Origin: Fasciolopsis buskii
Lineage: Eukaryota > Platyhelminthes > Trematoda > Plagiorchiida > Fasciolidae
DNA: 64,000 nucleotides
Reading direction: 5' to 3'
Assembly (NCBI GenBank): GCA_008360955.1
Contig: LUCM01000530.1
Location: forward strand, 92,476 to 156,475
Shown here: piece by piece, positions 22,716-34,433 of the stretch
Numbering within the stretch: position 1 is the stretch's first letter
Layout of the letters: every line of letters begins with the position of its first letter
Position numbers and translations under genes: made by a program
The notes under the pieces: generated by a model
Seen by the model: only the letters and a program-made list of their open reading frames with translations
Database searches by the model: none
What the model was told of the DNA's origin: nothing

Positions 22716-24560
22716 AAGGTGAAGTCTGTATGCACGCATGCATGTACTCAAAAAAAGCATGCACGAATATATACTTTGGTTCTAGGATGAATTTACGGAA
22801 TACAAGCTTTCCCGTCCTGTACGGCAATTCGACAACGGGAATTCGAACATCATTCTCAATGTTACAAACACCTAGACGTTTGGATAAGATCAAGTGATGA
22901 GCGTGCTAACGATCGATTGAACAAGACTGAACAAGTAAAACGTGATAATGATAACCAACCCAATAACGGCAGCAACGGGTGATCTGCTCAGAAAAAAAAA
23001 CAATCAAAACAACGAGAGGTAAGTAAAGAAAAAAAGAAACAGTTCATGTTTCGGTCAGTTTTGTTTTAAAATTGGCTATATTTGTCATGTTATTCTCGAA
23101 TCACAGAATCACGTAGTGTTGTGCATGTGTGAAAAGTGAAGAAAATACGCGAAATTTAGCCCAAACGAGGAGTGGGGGAGTGGGCGACGAGAGAGAGAGA
23201 CGATGAAATGGTGTGCAAAAGAGAAAAAAAAATCGGTACCAAACCAGAGTCACGTGGACTAAGCATGCGTGACCACATCTACACGGAGAAGGATGTAAAT
23301 ACAAACACAAAAACTGTACAAACCATACAAGACGGAAGCAAAAGAACTGGCCACTAGAACATAGGCCAAACAGGCCAGGGCGAGCACATGAGTTGCACAT
23401 AGTATGAGAGCATAAAAATGGCTCAACATGTGTGCGGCACGAAGCCATATGCATAAACTACACAATTGTGAGTCCTTGTGTGCATGTGTCGGCGATATCA
23501 GAAGATGTCGAGGCAAGAAGAAAGAAATCAATTGTTCCGTGGTACAATCGGCCTGATCGGCAAGAAATAATCCGTGTACAGGAAGCAGAAACACGGTCAG
23601 CACGGTTTCGATGCCTATATGCCATTTGGAATAGGATACACGAAACACGGCCCGGTCGAATGTGGGCAACGGAGGATGAGAACTGAGATAAAAATGGGAT
23701 TGCCACCATGCAGAACAAAGCAAAATTATGGTGAAACCGAATAGAGGAGCGAACAATCGGTGATGACTGAACCATCGGCCCGTAAGTCCAAACAAGAAGC
23801 AAGGAAGGAAAAGTATCTGAAAGAAACATATGGGGGAACGTGGTTAAAAATGCTGAGACCATAACCACATCACATATGCGATGAATTCCAAGACTGGACA
23901 AAAATCAAGTTACAATAATAAAAAAAAGTGTGAAACACAAAATTACGACGGAGAACAGATTCTTTAGATCGTGTAGGTGACTCCTCAAAACAGTTAGTGA
24001 TTGGATGACGAGAACAGTTCAAGAAAATAAAACGAGTCTACTAACTTTGTCCGGCGGGAAGCTAGGCATGTGTGTGAGACATGCATTGAGAACCCTCCTT
24101 AGTGTATGCGAGTTCCACGGAGGGATTTCAACTTTGTTTATTTGGAACGAATTCGTCTGTCTTGTGTCAGGCCAAGTACTGCTCGAGAGCAACAAGCAAA
24201 TTAAAAAAAATGGAAAATAGAGAGCCAAACAAACAGATTCGTTAAAATTTCCTTCGTTTTTTCGTGTTAAACAGTCCAGTCATTCCTTTTTTCGACACCA
24301 AACTAGGCCAAGTCACAATTTTCCAGGATTCCAGCTATCATGATCATTTATCATCTCCCAGGACATAATAGGTCATTGAAACTATAGGATACAATCAAAC
24401 CATTAAATGTAAAAATAGGCCTAACAAATGGTGATTTGAGATGGAAAACACCATAGCACAAAATTACTCGAAAACAAGAGGAACATTGCCAGTATTCTCG
24501 CTGGCAAAGTATCAGCACCTATGAGCAAAGTTAGAGGGATCATTCCGGTAGAGAATATGC
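22716..24560. other. Intron or intergenic DNA with no firm gene
   Basis: Apart from the uncertain exon at 23488-23682, I see overlapping frames without family features (23101-23901). A donor-acceptor search by eye gave no further exon that fits the membrane gene. Confidence 0.4.
23488..23682 (-). CDS. Possible exon of the membrane protein gene, frame uncertain
   Basis: A good acceptor (TTTTATCTCAG) precedes 23682. Two frames are then open on the minus strand. One, phase 0 as the 29.4 kb exon would require, is basic and unremarkable and ends in TAG at 23458. The other reads HIGIETVLTVFLLPVHGLFL and TEQLISFF, which looks like another membrane segment but would need a different upstream phase. 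It may be the next exon of the same gene with a small exon missing between. The end shown is arbitrary. Confidence 0.25.
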
Positions 24561-25469
24561 ACGTGGTATATATATGTATATATCGAGTAAGTCAAACAAC
24601 GAAAAGCGAAAATAGTATTTTAGAAACGATCTGATTACGGATTTCGCATCTTTTAGACTTCTCCTCCAAGCCGTCTGTTGTGCAACGCGTTTCACTGTTC
24701 GTCCTGAAGAGAGATTCTGCGACTAACCAAACCGAAGCACGGAGTTGTCTTGGGGTACTATGAGACCGTGATTAGAAGACGGGCTTCGCAAAGCCCAACA
24801 GAGCGAGAATGGGCGTCCCATAGTCGCAGACAGTCGGTGATAGAGGTTACTGTGAACATTTTCTGGGATTCATGCAGGCCCTATGCTAGAGTTGATGACC
24901 GAGAAGTTCCGCTCGAGCATCTTTGCTGGAGTGCAACGCTCTGACAAAAGGCGAGGGTACTGCATCATTAGCACTTCCTTGAAGCCTTTGGTGGAACAAA
25001 CCTTTGCCTGGCAGAAGCCCACCATGTTTTAGACAATATCGCTGCTTACCAGGTTAGCATGAGGCCATCTTCATATTAAACAACCAATCTGGTCACTGTT
25101 CATCCAACCAGAACTCTGTTCCTGAATCATCTTTTGTATTCCATAGCCCCTAGAACCCATCAATTCTTAAAGGCAAGATCAATAAAATGGTTTTCATGTG
25201 AATATTCTTCTATACATCTTCCCGTTTACGCAGTATGTCCGTTGACCAAACGGGTTCGTAAATCACATGATGTGTGATAAAAAAACCTTCGGTTTGTCCA
25301 ACCGGCTAGGACCAAGGCCAAAGAAGAATTATGGATCACGATGAACAACCGATGACATGAAGAAGCACAAAAGAAAAACTATCATTTTTGGTGAACTCTG
25401 GACCCCACTTCTTTTTTTCCGGTTTCTCGTTCACCATTATCCCCTTCAGATTTGTGCTATGTATATAAT
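24561..25469. other. Unclassified sequence, possible old repeat
   Basis: 24660-25060 is richer in G and C than its surroundings and resembles the LINE-derived stretches elsewhere, but no reverse transcriptase or endonuclease block can be read. A short TATATATGTATATAT tract lies at 24568-24584. Confidence 0.3.
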
Positions 25470-25470
25470 T

Positions 25471-25503
<33 letters not shown>

Positions 25504-25504
25504 C
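25470..25504. repeat. (TA)n microsatellite
   Basis: TA array with one G interruption, joined directly to a partial P repeat. Confidence 0.95.
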
Positions 25505-25511
25505 GAATTTT

Positions 25512-25600
25512 TAACGTCAGGAGTGTGCATGGAAGCTCTTCGGCGAACAGCCTACAGAAGAACCACAAATGTGATTCGTTGATAGTTCTTTTGAACCCCG
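25512..25600 (+). repeat. Short repeat P, partial copy
   Basis: It begins at the end of a (TA)n array and reads GTCAGGAGTGTGCATGGAAG, CTCTTCGGCGAACAG and CACAAATGTGATTCGTTGAT. The first hairpin is damaged; the second keeps most of its pairing. The third is absent. Confidence 0.5.
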
Positions 25601-27548
25601 TGGCAAACGTAACTGAGAGCAGACGACATTACCGGATAGTGAGACCATCCCTTTCTCGCTTCAACGGGGAGAATTGATCTAATTACGTAATAAGTTCAAG
25701 AAGTTCACTAGCTCAGTTTTGATCAGCATGACGCCAATCAGTCTGGCAAATGTCTATTAGTGGAACTGATCTGCTTGAATTTGTCCGTGCGAGAGGAAAC
25801 CACCACATGCTCATTTACATCGGTGATTCTCATCTGTCCCGAGATTACAAGCGTCGACATAATAAATGGATCGCCGAGAACGAGTTATTCATTTACACAG
25901 ATTAGTTTGTATCCATCCTTGTCTTCTGTTCATTGTGCTCTACTTGAACTTACCGTCTCAGTTTTTGATACCCCGTGAGTTCGTCCGAGAAAGGATGGAT
26001 GCTAGAAATTGCAACAACTAACGGCCTTCATTTGTGTGAAAAAGCTATGAAATACAGCTCAGTAGCAAAAAAAAGGTTGAAGATAAGACCGTCAAATTAG
26101 GCAAGTTAAAAAAAAACAATGAAAAAATTCGCTCTGTTACGATAGGAAAGAATGGAAAAATTGGGCAAACATTTGATGGCTGATCCTCAAACATCTACGA
26201 TTTGCCAACGATCACGTACAATAAAGAAGTAGCACAGCGGCACAGGGAATTGACCGCAGTAGCTATACACAGTGCCACAAAAATCCAATGTGTGTGCCGA
26301 TTCGACGGGATAAAGGTGGCGATGCAAAATATTTTTCGATGATCAACAAAATCGGAATCTAAACTTATCAATAGCCCGGGGTACAATGAAAGAGAGAGAG
26401 AGAGAAAGCACAGAGTTGACCCACAGTACTACCCTCCAAGTTGCTATTAGGTAACCACAACTTGAAACGACTAGCATTTAGCGGGGTATTGTTTATCCGG
26501 TCGCAATTTACTAATAAGCACGCAAAAGATATTGACACAATCAATTTATTTGCCATATTGACCATAATTTAGCGACTGGAAATTTCCGAAATTCTGTTTT
26601 CTGACAAAAATTCGGTTCACCAGATTATTTTTTTACTGCGAGTGTCCTATAAATGTCAGATTGTTTAGCGATTGACAAGAGTAAATATGAAATGTTACAC
26701 TTCGCATCATCCGTCTTCTTGCTGTCTTGATGAACGGGATTTTAACCGTCAGGTTATACAGTCGTGTAAGGACCACCATGTCCGTGTTGGTCAGTACGGT
26801 CAACTTCCGCGGTCAGTCGCATACCTGAATTCAAGATCGATATGTGTTTTGAGAAAAGAACCTAACGCCTTGCGTATTTACTCGTTTCGTTTTTTCTGTC
26901 CTGGGATGTAACAACCGAAACCAGGGTAAATCAGTGCAAAGTAAACGGTTGTTGGAACTAAACTGAATTGAACAGTTGACTCATCCCAATCTATTGGTCA
27001 GTGCTGTGGCTGCAAGACTTGATAAGCGTCTTAACCTGACTAAAAAAGAACAGATCAAAAAGATTCTTCCATTGGTACAAGGTTTCAATGAGATGATGTA
27101 AAAGCAATGGGAATAATAGAACTGAAAACAAGTAACCTTGAGTGCATTTCTTTACGCAATTTGGATTTCAGCTGTAAGTCGCGAAAGCAATTTGTGTGCC
27201 CGAGCACACACGCACACACATACGTACATAAATACACACATGCATACATGCATACACACACTTTCACCATTACATTTGCGGCAGAATGATGTGTTAAACA
27301 TGTCGAACGAAAAAAACACGCGATATGTTCTATAACAAATCGCAAACGCCGATGTAACACTTCCACTGTCCACAAACTGGATCACCTGGAAAGTGAAGGA
27401 AACTTTTTCAAAAGAAATTCGTGGATTCCGGCTAGGCAAAAGTTGATCCGCTTGGAACATAGTTATATGAGAAAGAGACCAAAACGGTTGACTAAAAAAC
27501 GAAAAAGCTGATCCGAGCTGCTGTATCACCATGTACCAGTGTCTGCAT

Positions 27549-27570
27549 GTGTGTGTGTGTGTGTGTGTGT
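27549..27570. repeat. (GT)n microsatellite
   Basis: Eleven GT units. A second array of GT lies at 27724-27750, and an (AC)-rich tract at about 27205-27260; three dinucleotide tracts within 550 bp. Confidence 0.92.
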
Positions 27571-28141
27571 TTGTGTCACCATGTTTTACCACGACACACG
27601 AAATATCCGTCGCCCATATGGGTTGATGAGATCGTGGAAAAAAAAGAAAAATGCCACCTCAAATGTGTTCGAATTTACCAATCCCCCCCCAGGGAAAAAA
27701 TGAGCTCGTTAAAAGTTAGCATTGTGTGTGTGTGTGTGTGTGTGTGTGTGATAAGCGTTGCCCGAGGTTGAAAGCTGATCACCACGTCACATATACACAG
27801 CTCGGGAAAACGGGAGCCGAACAACGAATGAACTAAAAAAATGGTCTCGAATTGCAAATGGATGACTAGAGGAAAAGTCACTTCTAGTAGTTGTTATAAT
27901 GCCTACACCCTGAATTTAGCCATACACTTCATATTAATAAGAGGCTAAAAGGCCTGGGATGACGAAGAAAGAACAAAAGACATGGCGAAAAATCAATTAC
28001 ACTTTATAGGTTGGAAAAATACTGCAACACTCAATATGCGAAGTAACTGCTATGCTAGAGGAGGTTGCAATTGGAATCTGTTCAACTTATCCGAAGAGGT
28101 ATTTCAGAGGACATGAACAGATCGCATGAACATGTTACTTG

Positions 28142-28144
<3 letters not shown>

Positions 28145-28184
<40 letters not shown>
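28145..28184. repeat. (AT)n microsatellite
   Basis: 40 bp AT array joined to the inverted P repeat. Confidence 0.95.
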
Positions 28185-28185
<1 letters not shown>

Positions 28186-28186
<1 letters not shown>

Positions 28187-28405
28187 TAAGCAGTATCGGG
28201 ATGAGTGAACCAAATTTCCTCGTCCAGATATTACTTATAACTTCTATATATACAAATGTAAATGTTGGTGCCATTTTGTTCTCGTACTCAAACGTTGGCT
28301 CAGCCCAACAAACAAAGAATTATCAACGAATCACAGTTGTGGCTCTTTTCCGTGGACTCGACGAAGAGCTTACATGCATACTCCTGACGCTACAAATGGT
28401 ATATA
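28186..28405 (-). repeat. Short repeat P, inverted copy
   Basis: On the plus strand it shows GTTGGCTCAGCCCAAC (28294-28309), then TATCAACGAATCACAGTTGT and CTCGACGAAGAGCTTACATG. It is the reverse complement of 11750-11967 and runs from a (TA)n array at 28145-28184 to a short TATATACACATATATA. Confidence 0.52.
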
Positions 28406-28519
28406 CACATATATAGCACAATTCATTATACACATTATCTCCCATCTAAATCATGACGAAGAACGAAGACAATGAGCGAGAAAGAGAGAAGAAAAAGAAA
28501 CGCCTTGATGATTCTTCTA

Positions 28520-29060
28520 TCCCCCACTTCTACGTCATCAACTACTCATCAGGATTCACGATTCCTTTGTGCGCTGAATAGTACCTGGCTGCTCAGACCG
28601 AATTAGATGGTTGACTCAGAGGATCCTACCCCGAGGCTCTGAAGAAACGATCTAACGCATAGGGCAGCAGGGCGACCTGAAAGGTCTCGTAATCCGCCGG
28701 CAACCGGTAACTGACTACTCAGTTAACTCCCTCTTCTGATGAGAACAGACATCCGGGGTGCCCAGTGCACGTTCTCTACAGATACCGGTGGGCATACAGC
28801 CGTATGTTTCGCATGTCGCCTGTGGCCGGTATGGAAGTAGAGTTTATCCATCTTCCATGGACTAACTACCCAAGATAGCCAAACCAGTGGATAGTGCCGA
28901 AGATTCGCATTTGACCTCATAGATGGCTGTACAAGGGGCACAAGCGTAACTTCGAATTAAAGAGTGGAACGCCGTCGGAGACACCGGCTCTTCTCTGATC
29001 CCTGTGAAGTTACATGACTGACTGCTTAACTCCTTGCAGAAATCAGCCGTATAAAATCAT
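28520..29060. mobile_element. Probable LINE 5' remnant
   Basis: This GC-rich block (for example GGATCCTACCCCGAGGCTCT, AATCCGCCGGCAACCGG, GATACCGGTGGGCATACAGC) stands out from AT-rich intron DNA. The composition is like the untranslated parts of the LINEs here. No coding block can be recognised, so the class is inferred from composition only. Confidence 0.3.
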
Positions 29061-29363
29061 CAGTAAGCATCGCAATCGCGATGGCGTATCTATGGAGACT
29101 GTAAGACAGACTCAATTCACGAGGAAGTGTGTTGCCAAATGTGCAACTAAAAGAATGCAGTAACTAGAGCATCGATACAGTTAGAGAGACGAATGAATTT
29201 TAGTGATTTTTACTACAGCTTTTGTTTGTATTTTAGGCTGATTGACGATTTCCATAAAGCATGCACCGCATATGGCACACCGAGTGATCATGGACAAGCA
29301 TGATAATTACATTGATTTCCTGCATTACGTATTCAGGAGAGAGAGAGAGAGATGGGGACTCAC

Positions 29364-29516
29364 CTCTATATCCGAATGTGTCCAAAGGAATGTGGAATAG
29401 AGGCACAGAATGACTGCCGTAACGGAGAAGTTGGCAATTCCAATTAGCAAACGAGTAGAACAATCGGTAGACTGAAGATACCAATCTGACGACATGACGT
29501 CGCTTGCATCAGCCGA
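29364..29516 (-). CDS. Membrane protein, exon 14 of the chain (last one secured)
   Basis: The acceptor is AATTTTTCAG and the donor GTGAGT. It is 51 codons, phase 0 to phase 0. It encodes a polar lead (SADASDVMSSDWYLQSTD), a helix (LLIGIANFSVTAVILCLYST) and FLWTHSDIE. The other two frames contain stops. No stop codon is present, so at least one more exon must follow to the left. Confidence 0.72.
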
Positions 29517-32500
29517 CTGAAAAATTGAGACACAAAAAATGGATGGTAAAGAGGTAGACCAGGAAGGAAACAAACTGGGAGAAACATAGGAACAGTTCTC
29601 GAAAGAGTGGAACCATCCAGGTCCGTGCGTAGTTCGAATTACTTTAATAGCTGGCTTGCATTTTCACCAACAATCAGCTTGAATATTAGTCGAGAATAGG
29701 AAAATAAACAATGTGAATGGAAAAAAACTGTTTGCATAATGCGGAATCCAAGTGGACCAGATAGGTGGCAAGAACGAAACCGTATACACTACTACCACTT
29801 ACTGATGTGCGTGAATTTGGATAGTGAAACTCTAGCTCGACTTCGTCGGGCATCTCACATGACTGATTGTTTACGCTGTATACAGGAACCGTTAACACGA
29901 TTTCCATGTGTGAATTGGATAATGAGAAATCCTCGGATGGACAAAAATCGAGATTTCTACTACATGTGAGACATGGACGTGGTGTAGCCTCCAAAAATTC
30001 GAAAGCTCCTAACGCTCAAAGCTTTGCAAGGCTGAACCGACATTCGTGACGCGTAAGGAGAAGTTAGCATGATATGACAGCGAATTGCGTAGTCCGCGAT
30101 TGTCACGACCGGATGTGACTGAATCCTTGGATTATATAGGGATAAAACGCTCACTCAATCTGCCTATCACTGGATAACCGAGGATAGTTAGTCTACAAAT
30201 GTTTCACTGGTTTTGGCCGATCGATAGCACAATTGATTGTAACTGTCCACTGATTAGATAGATCCAATAAGTTTCCAAGATTATAAACTGGTAGTTATAG
30301 GTACTTACAAGTCAAGGACAAATTTTAATACCTTCGTAGCAAAATCGTGTACGGATGTCATATTGAAACCGGTATCGGACAAAATCATGGAAGCAATGAG
30401 AGAGTTTGCCAACAGCGGCAGGATTCACTAAACTTATCAGGATTAGTCTGTGTGATATAAATCAAAAGTGAAAAAACCACAGTTCTGACGTGCTCCTAGG
30501 TCATTTTACAGAATGCACAAAAATGCGAGTAAAATGGAATAGCACAGTGTTTGGATGCAAATATGCGAGATGAGACCGAGCAATCATAGATAGGAAAACA
30601 AGACAGGGACGAACCAAGTGCGAAATAACGGGACAGAACTTCACTTCCAAACCTCAAATAAGCACTAATCTATGCGCATCTATTCGTTGAGTTAGACGAT
30701 AGATTAGCGATATCAACGTATTCCGATTGGTAGCCCAAATGGGAGAATTCAATTCAGAGTTGGATTGCAATTTTCTGAACACATACACACACCAGGTGAT
30801 CAGAACATGATGCAAATGATCCCATCCGCACGAAGACGAGATGAGCATTTGAAACGTGTCTAGTTACTTCCGTCCTAGTCATGGAAGAGAAGTAACCAAA
30901 GCGTTTTAGACGACAGTCATTCTTACCCGATTTGTGCGAGGAAGTATCTGCAAGCGAGTAAAAATCTAAGTATACTGTACACCGTTATAGACAATCTTAA
31001 CGAAGGTGTATGTGGATTTGGCATCCGGTATGCACTCAGCTAGAGAGTTGGTGTGAATCTACCATAAAGCAATTCTCAGAATGAGAAATCTCACATAAGG
31101 TGATCCAAGTGTTGTTGGTACTACGTCACACCACATAGTCTAAAGTTTGATCGCATCTAAATGAACTGTCCGAATGTTACATATCACATTTGTGCTCTGG
31201 GATAGTTGGAAACACGATAAGTTGGTGGCGCGCCTAGATTTTAAATCATCGTTCATTCACACGGTTTGAACGTCTATTCTCCGAAAGATACAGCAACCCA
31301 ATAGCACTTTTAAAACAGCTGATTGGGGGGAATGAATCAAAATGCGGTGGAATTCAAGAACCAGATGAGGTAGGCATCAAATGCCACGTGGGTCCAAAAC
31401 AACGGCTCGCAATATTCACACATTTTGATCGAGTGTTTCACCTCGAGGAGCACCCAAGAAGTAATCGGCACATTCGGAGAACCTCCAAGAAGAATGATCT
31501 GCCAAGGTGGTACAAATCGGTTTGTTGTAAACCACTTCCTAACCACGGATGAACTATTCAACATTTCACGATTGTCGATTCCGTCCCCATTCCAGTTGAT
31601 CGGCATTAATCAATTGGATTTTCGACGTCTGTCACCCGAAAACGGTCAAAGGTTCGAATCCCAGATTCGCAGGTCGCTTTGGTCGTCGAAAGCAACTCGC
31701 TATCGTTCGCCGTATTACAACGCGATTTTTTAGGACCTTGTGTGGCACTAGGCCACTCCAAGTCTCAGGGTTACGGCTGACCAACTACCCCACCCCCCTA
31801 GTCCAAACGGTGCATGTTCCTTCAATTACACTCCTGGATGCAATAAGAAAAAAGCAGCTCAGTGATCCTTACGAATTGCGAAACAAGCCACTTCCATAGC
31901 ATACTCATCGTGAAATAAGCGTGAAATAGACTCAGGTCACCAGAACCTTAAACTCATTTTCAACATTTCTCGCAATGATCCTACAATACTTGATCAATAT
32001 CATCAAAGTATCACTATTCAAACAACGATCTTTACATGCTTTTCTATCGCAAAAGCACTTTTTCGCGCCAAACGGAACTGGTTAGGAAGTAAAACATAGC
32101 CATCACAATTCGAGATACCAATGTTAATGAATATGGGTTAGAAGGCGGAAAATGTATCCTAAACATTGACAAATTGTTGTCAGTGAAGTAGGGCTAGCCA
32201 AGATTTCATCACATTGATAGGTCGTGAATATCACCCGGGTTTGTGTCACGACAATCAGTGTCATTGTGTTCGGTGAGTCTACGTTGATGTAGGCTATGGT
32301 AGGTGTGCACCATGAACCAGAGAGCAGCGGATCAAACCCTACAAGTTACATGTACATATGTAACCATGATCACATGCGCACACAAACCAACATCAGTGAA
32401 ATCGTTGGAAATATTCTCTATCTCCCGGGATCACGTCGTATAAATTATACTGGCAAGTTTAGAAATTTCGAGAACTTGCTCGCCTGATTTGATAGTAGCA

Positions 32501-33685
32501 TTGCAAACGAAATCGAATGGTCAACAGTTCATTATCACGGAGGCAAGGAAACTCACCGCACATAGGGTGATAAATCGCGGGCATCCAACAGCCGCTTGAG
32601 TAAGAACAAATAGGCAGACGGCTAGTAGTGCCAACAAGGATCGGTCAGGGTTGTTCGCTTCGATGGATTCATGCACAATCCACATCAGACTAAGAAATGC
32701 GAAACCCGACAATGAACTAGAAGATGCGAAGAAACGAACACGGGCAAAAATTAAACAACAATGTTGGATAGGTCATGATTGAAATACGATCATTAGATCG
32801 GGCAAAGGCTTTGAATGCGAAGAAATTTCTTCTTGACATAATGCATTCAGGCTCTATATAGCCCATCTTTACTAATTAGTTTATTGTAATGGGAAACAGC
32901 TAGAAATAGTCGCTTTCCTAAGCAACTGACTCATCATGCGAACGAAATTGCTAGTTGGTAGAGATCTATCAAGTCGATAAATTGTAACTAAATCTCGTGC
33001 ATGCTTTCACGTGGTTAGGAATCCCATTGATACATTGAGGAAGATACGAACTTCAGTACAAATGATCTCCCACACGGACCAGCTGAAAAGCTAAATTGTA
33101 CGTGACAGAGCTATTTTCTTTGTTTGCGTGGATCCAGTGGACGAGGCCGTTTTTTTTGTCAAATCCCAACGACATAATGAATCCAAGGTACAGTAAAACG
33201 AAAAGCAAAACGATTGCCTGTCGATTTACACCGAATAGTGGTAGTTTTCTAGCCCATACAATCAAAACCGAAACGGCTCGCGCATGTGGTTTACATCACA
33301 GCTAACCATCGGGTTTGGCTGACCTGACATGTTTACGCGGCAGTTTCACTAAAACATTGCACACAGGAACAGGCCAGCTCAATAAGGTTCGCTAAGGCTT
33401 CCAACACATTGGCTATTCACGGGACACGTTTGCTTTTTGCGACCAAAGAATGCGCGAAGTCGTTGTAAACATTTTCCTGTCAGGACAACGCGTAAATACC
33501 TCAACCGATATGTTTAATCTTAATCTCACCAATAAATTGCGTTGTCGGAACTCCATTTACTAACGAAAGGGTTCTTGTTCAAGCAAACTCATGAATAGAA
33601 CTGTACCATTCAACTTGTGTTGGTCGCTTGCATCATGCATCGTCGTTTGACGAAATGTTCTCCAAGAAGACGTCACAAATCTAGA

Positions 33686-33750
<65 letters not shown>

Positions 33751-34391
33751 GCTAGAATTCCCGAATCTTTTCGCTAATTACCAGAATGCGTTGGAGTTAT
33801 CTGCTGAGCAAACAGACTAGGGATTGACTTGATATCCCATTTCAGCCACTATATGTACAACAACGATGGCGCATCATGTGCATACCCTCGACCCGATTTA
33901 GGTCGGTTCGAAAGAAAGCCTACCCACTCCGGATAATATGTTTAGTAAATTTTGATCTAGCGAAACAATGAACTTCTTTCGAAGACACAGAGCCACCTTT
34001 TTATATTCGGATATTTTCTTGTAAAGAAAGCAAAATCTCCGTTGGTAGAACGACAAAATTCCACTTATTCGTAGTCCATTCCCTTTTGATCCGTTAGTGA
34101 GGAGCTTCCAATTTTCTTCCTTTGAGAGTGAACAATTTGGACGGGAATAAGAAAGAGGGACAACTACATTGGAAAATTTCATTCTTGAAATGTTCATTTT
34201 GGTCGTGTATTTTAGACCATCAAGCGTTATGCATTTTACAACAAAATTAAGGGATCCCTGGATTGAGGTTGTTCGAATTTGCTAATGGTGTGCAAGACAA
34301 TTCTATTTCTTGCTTGGCTGCGCTGCTAATTCAAGCCACCTATCTGCTGAAACTTGGGGGTTTTCGAAAACAATTCAATTCCATTTGGACG

Positions 34392-34433
<42 letters not shown>

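Noticed and set aside
23101..23901. Long overlapping minus-strand frames (178 and 147 codons)
   Set aside because: Composition-driven, mutually overlapping and without domain features, except for the short exon candidate kept as uncertain.
27152..27592. 146-codon minus-strand frame
   Set aside because: It reads through GT/AC microsatellites (runs of CVCV and HTHT), a typical artefact.
30654..30848. Minus-strand frame ending in a stop, as terminal exon of the membrane gene
   Set aside because: It has a fair acceptor (GTATGTGTTCAG), but needs a phase that exon 13 does not supply, and the exon at 29364-29516 fits better.
31337..31606. 89-codon minus-strand frame as an exon
   Set aside because: Exon 13 joins exon 14 in phase without it, it overlaps a SINE edge, and no consistent splice pair was found.
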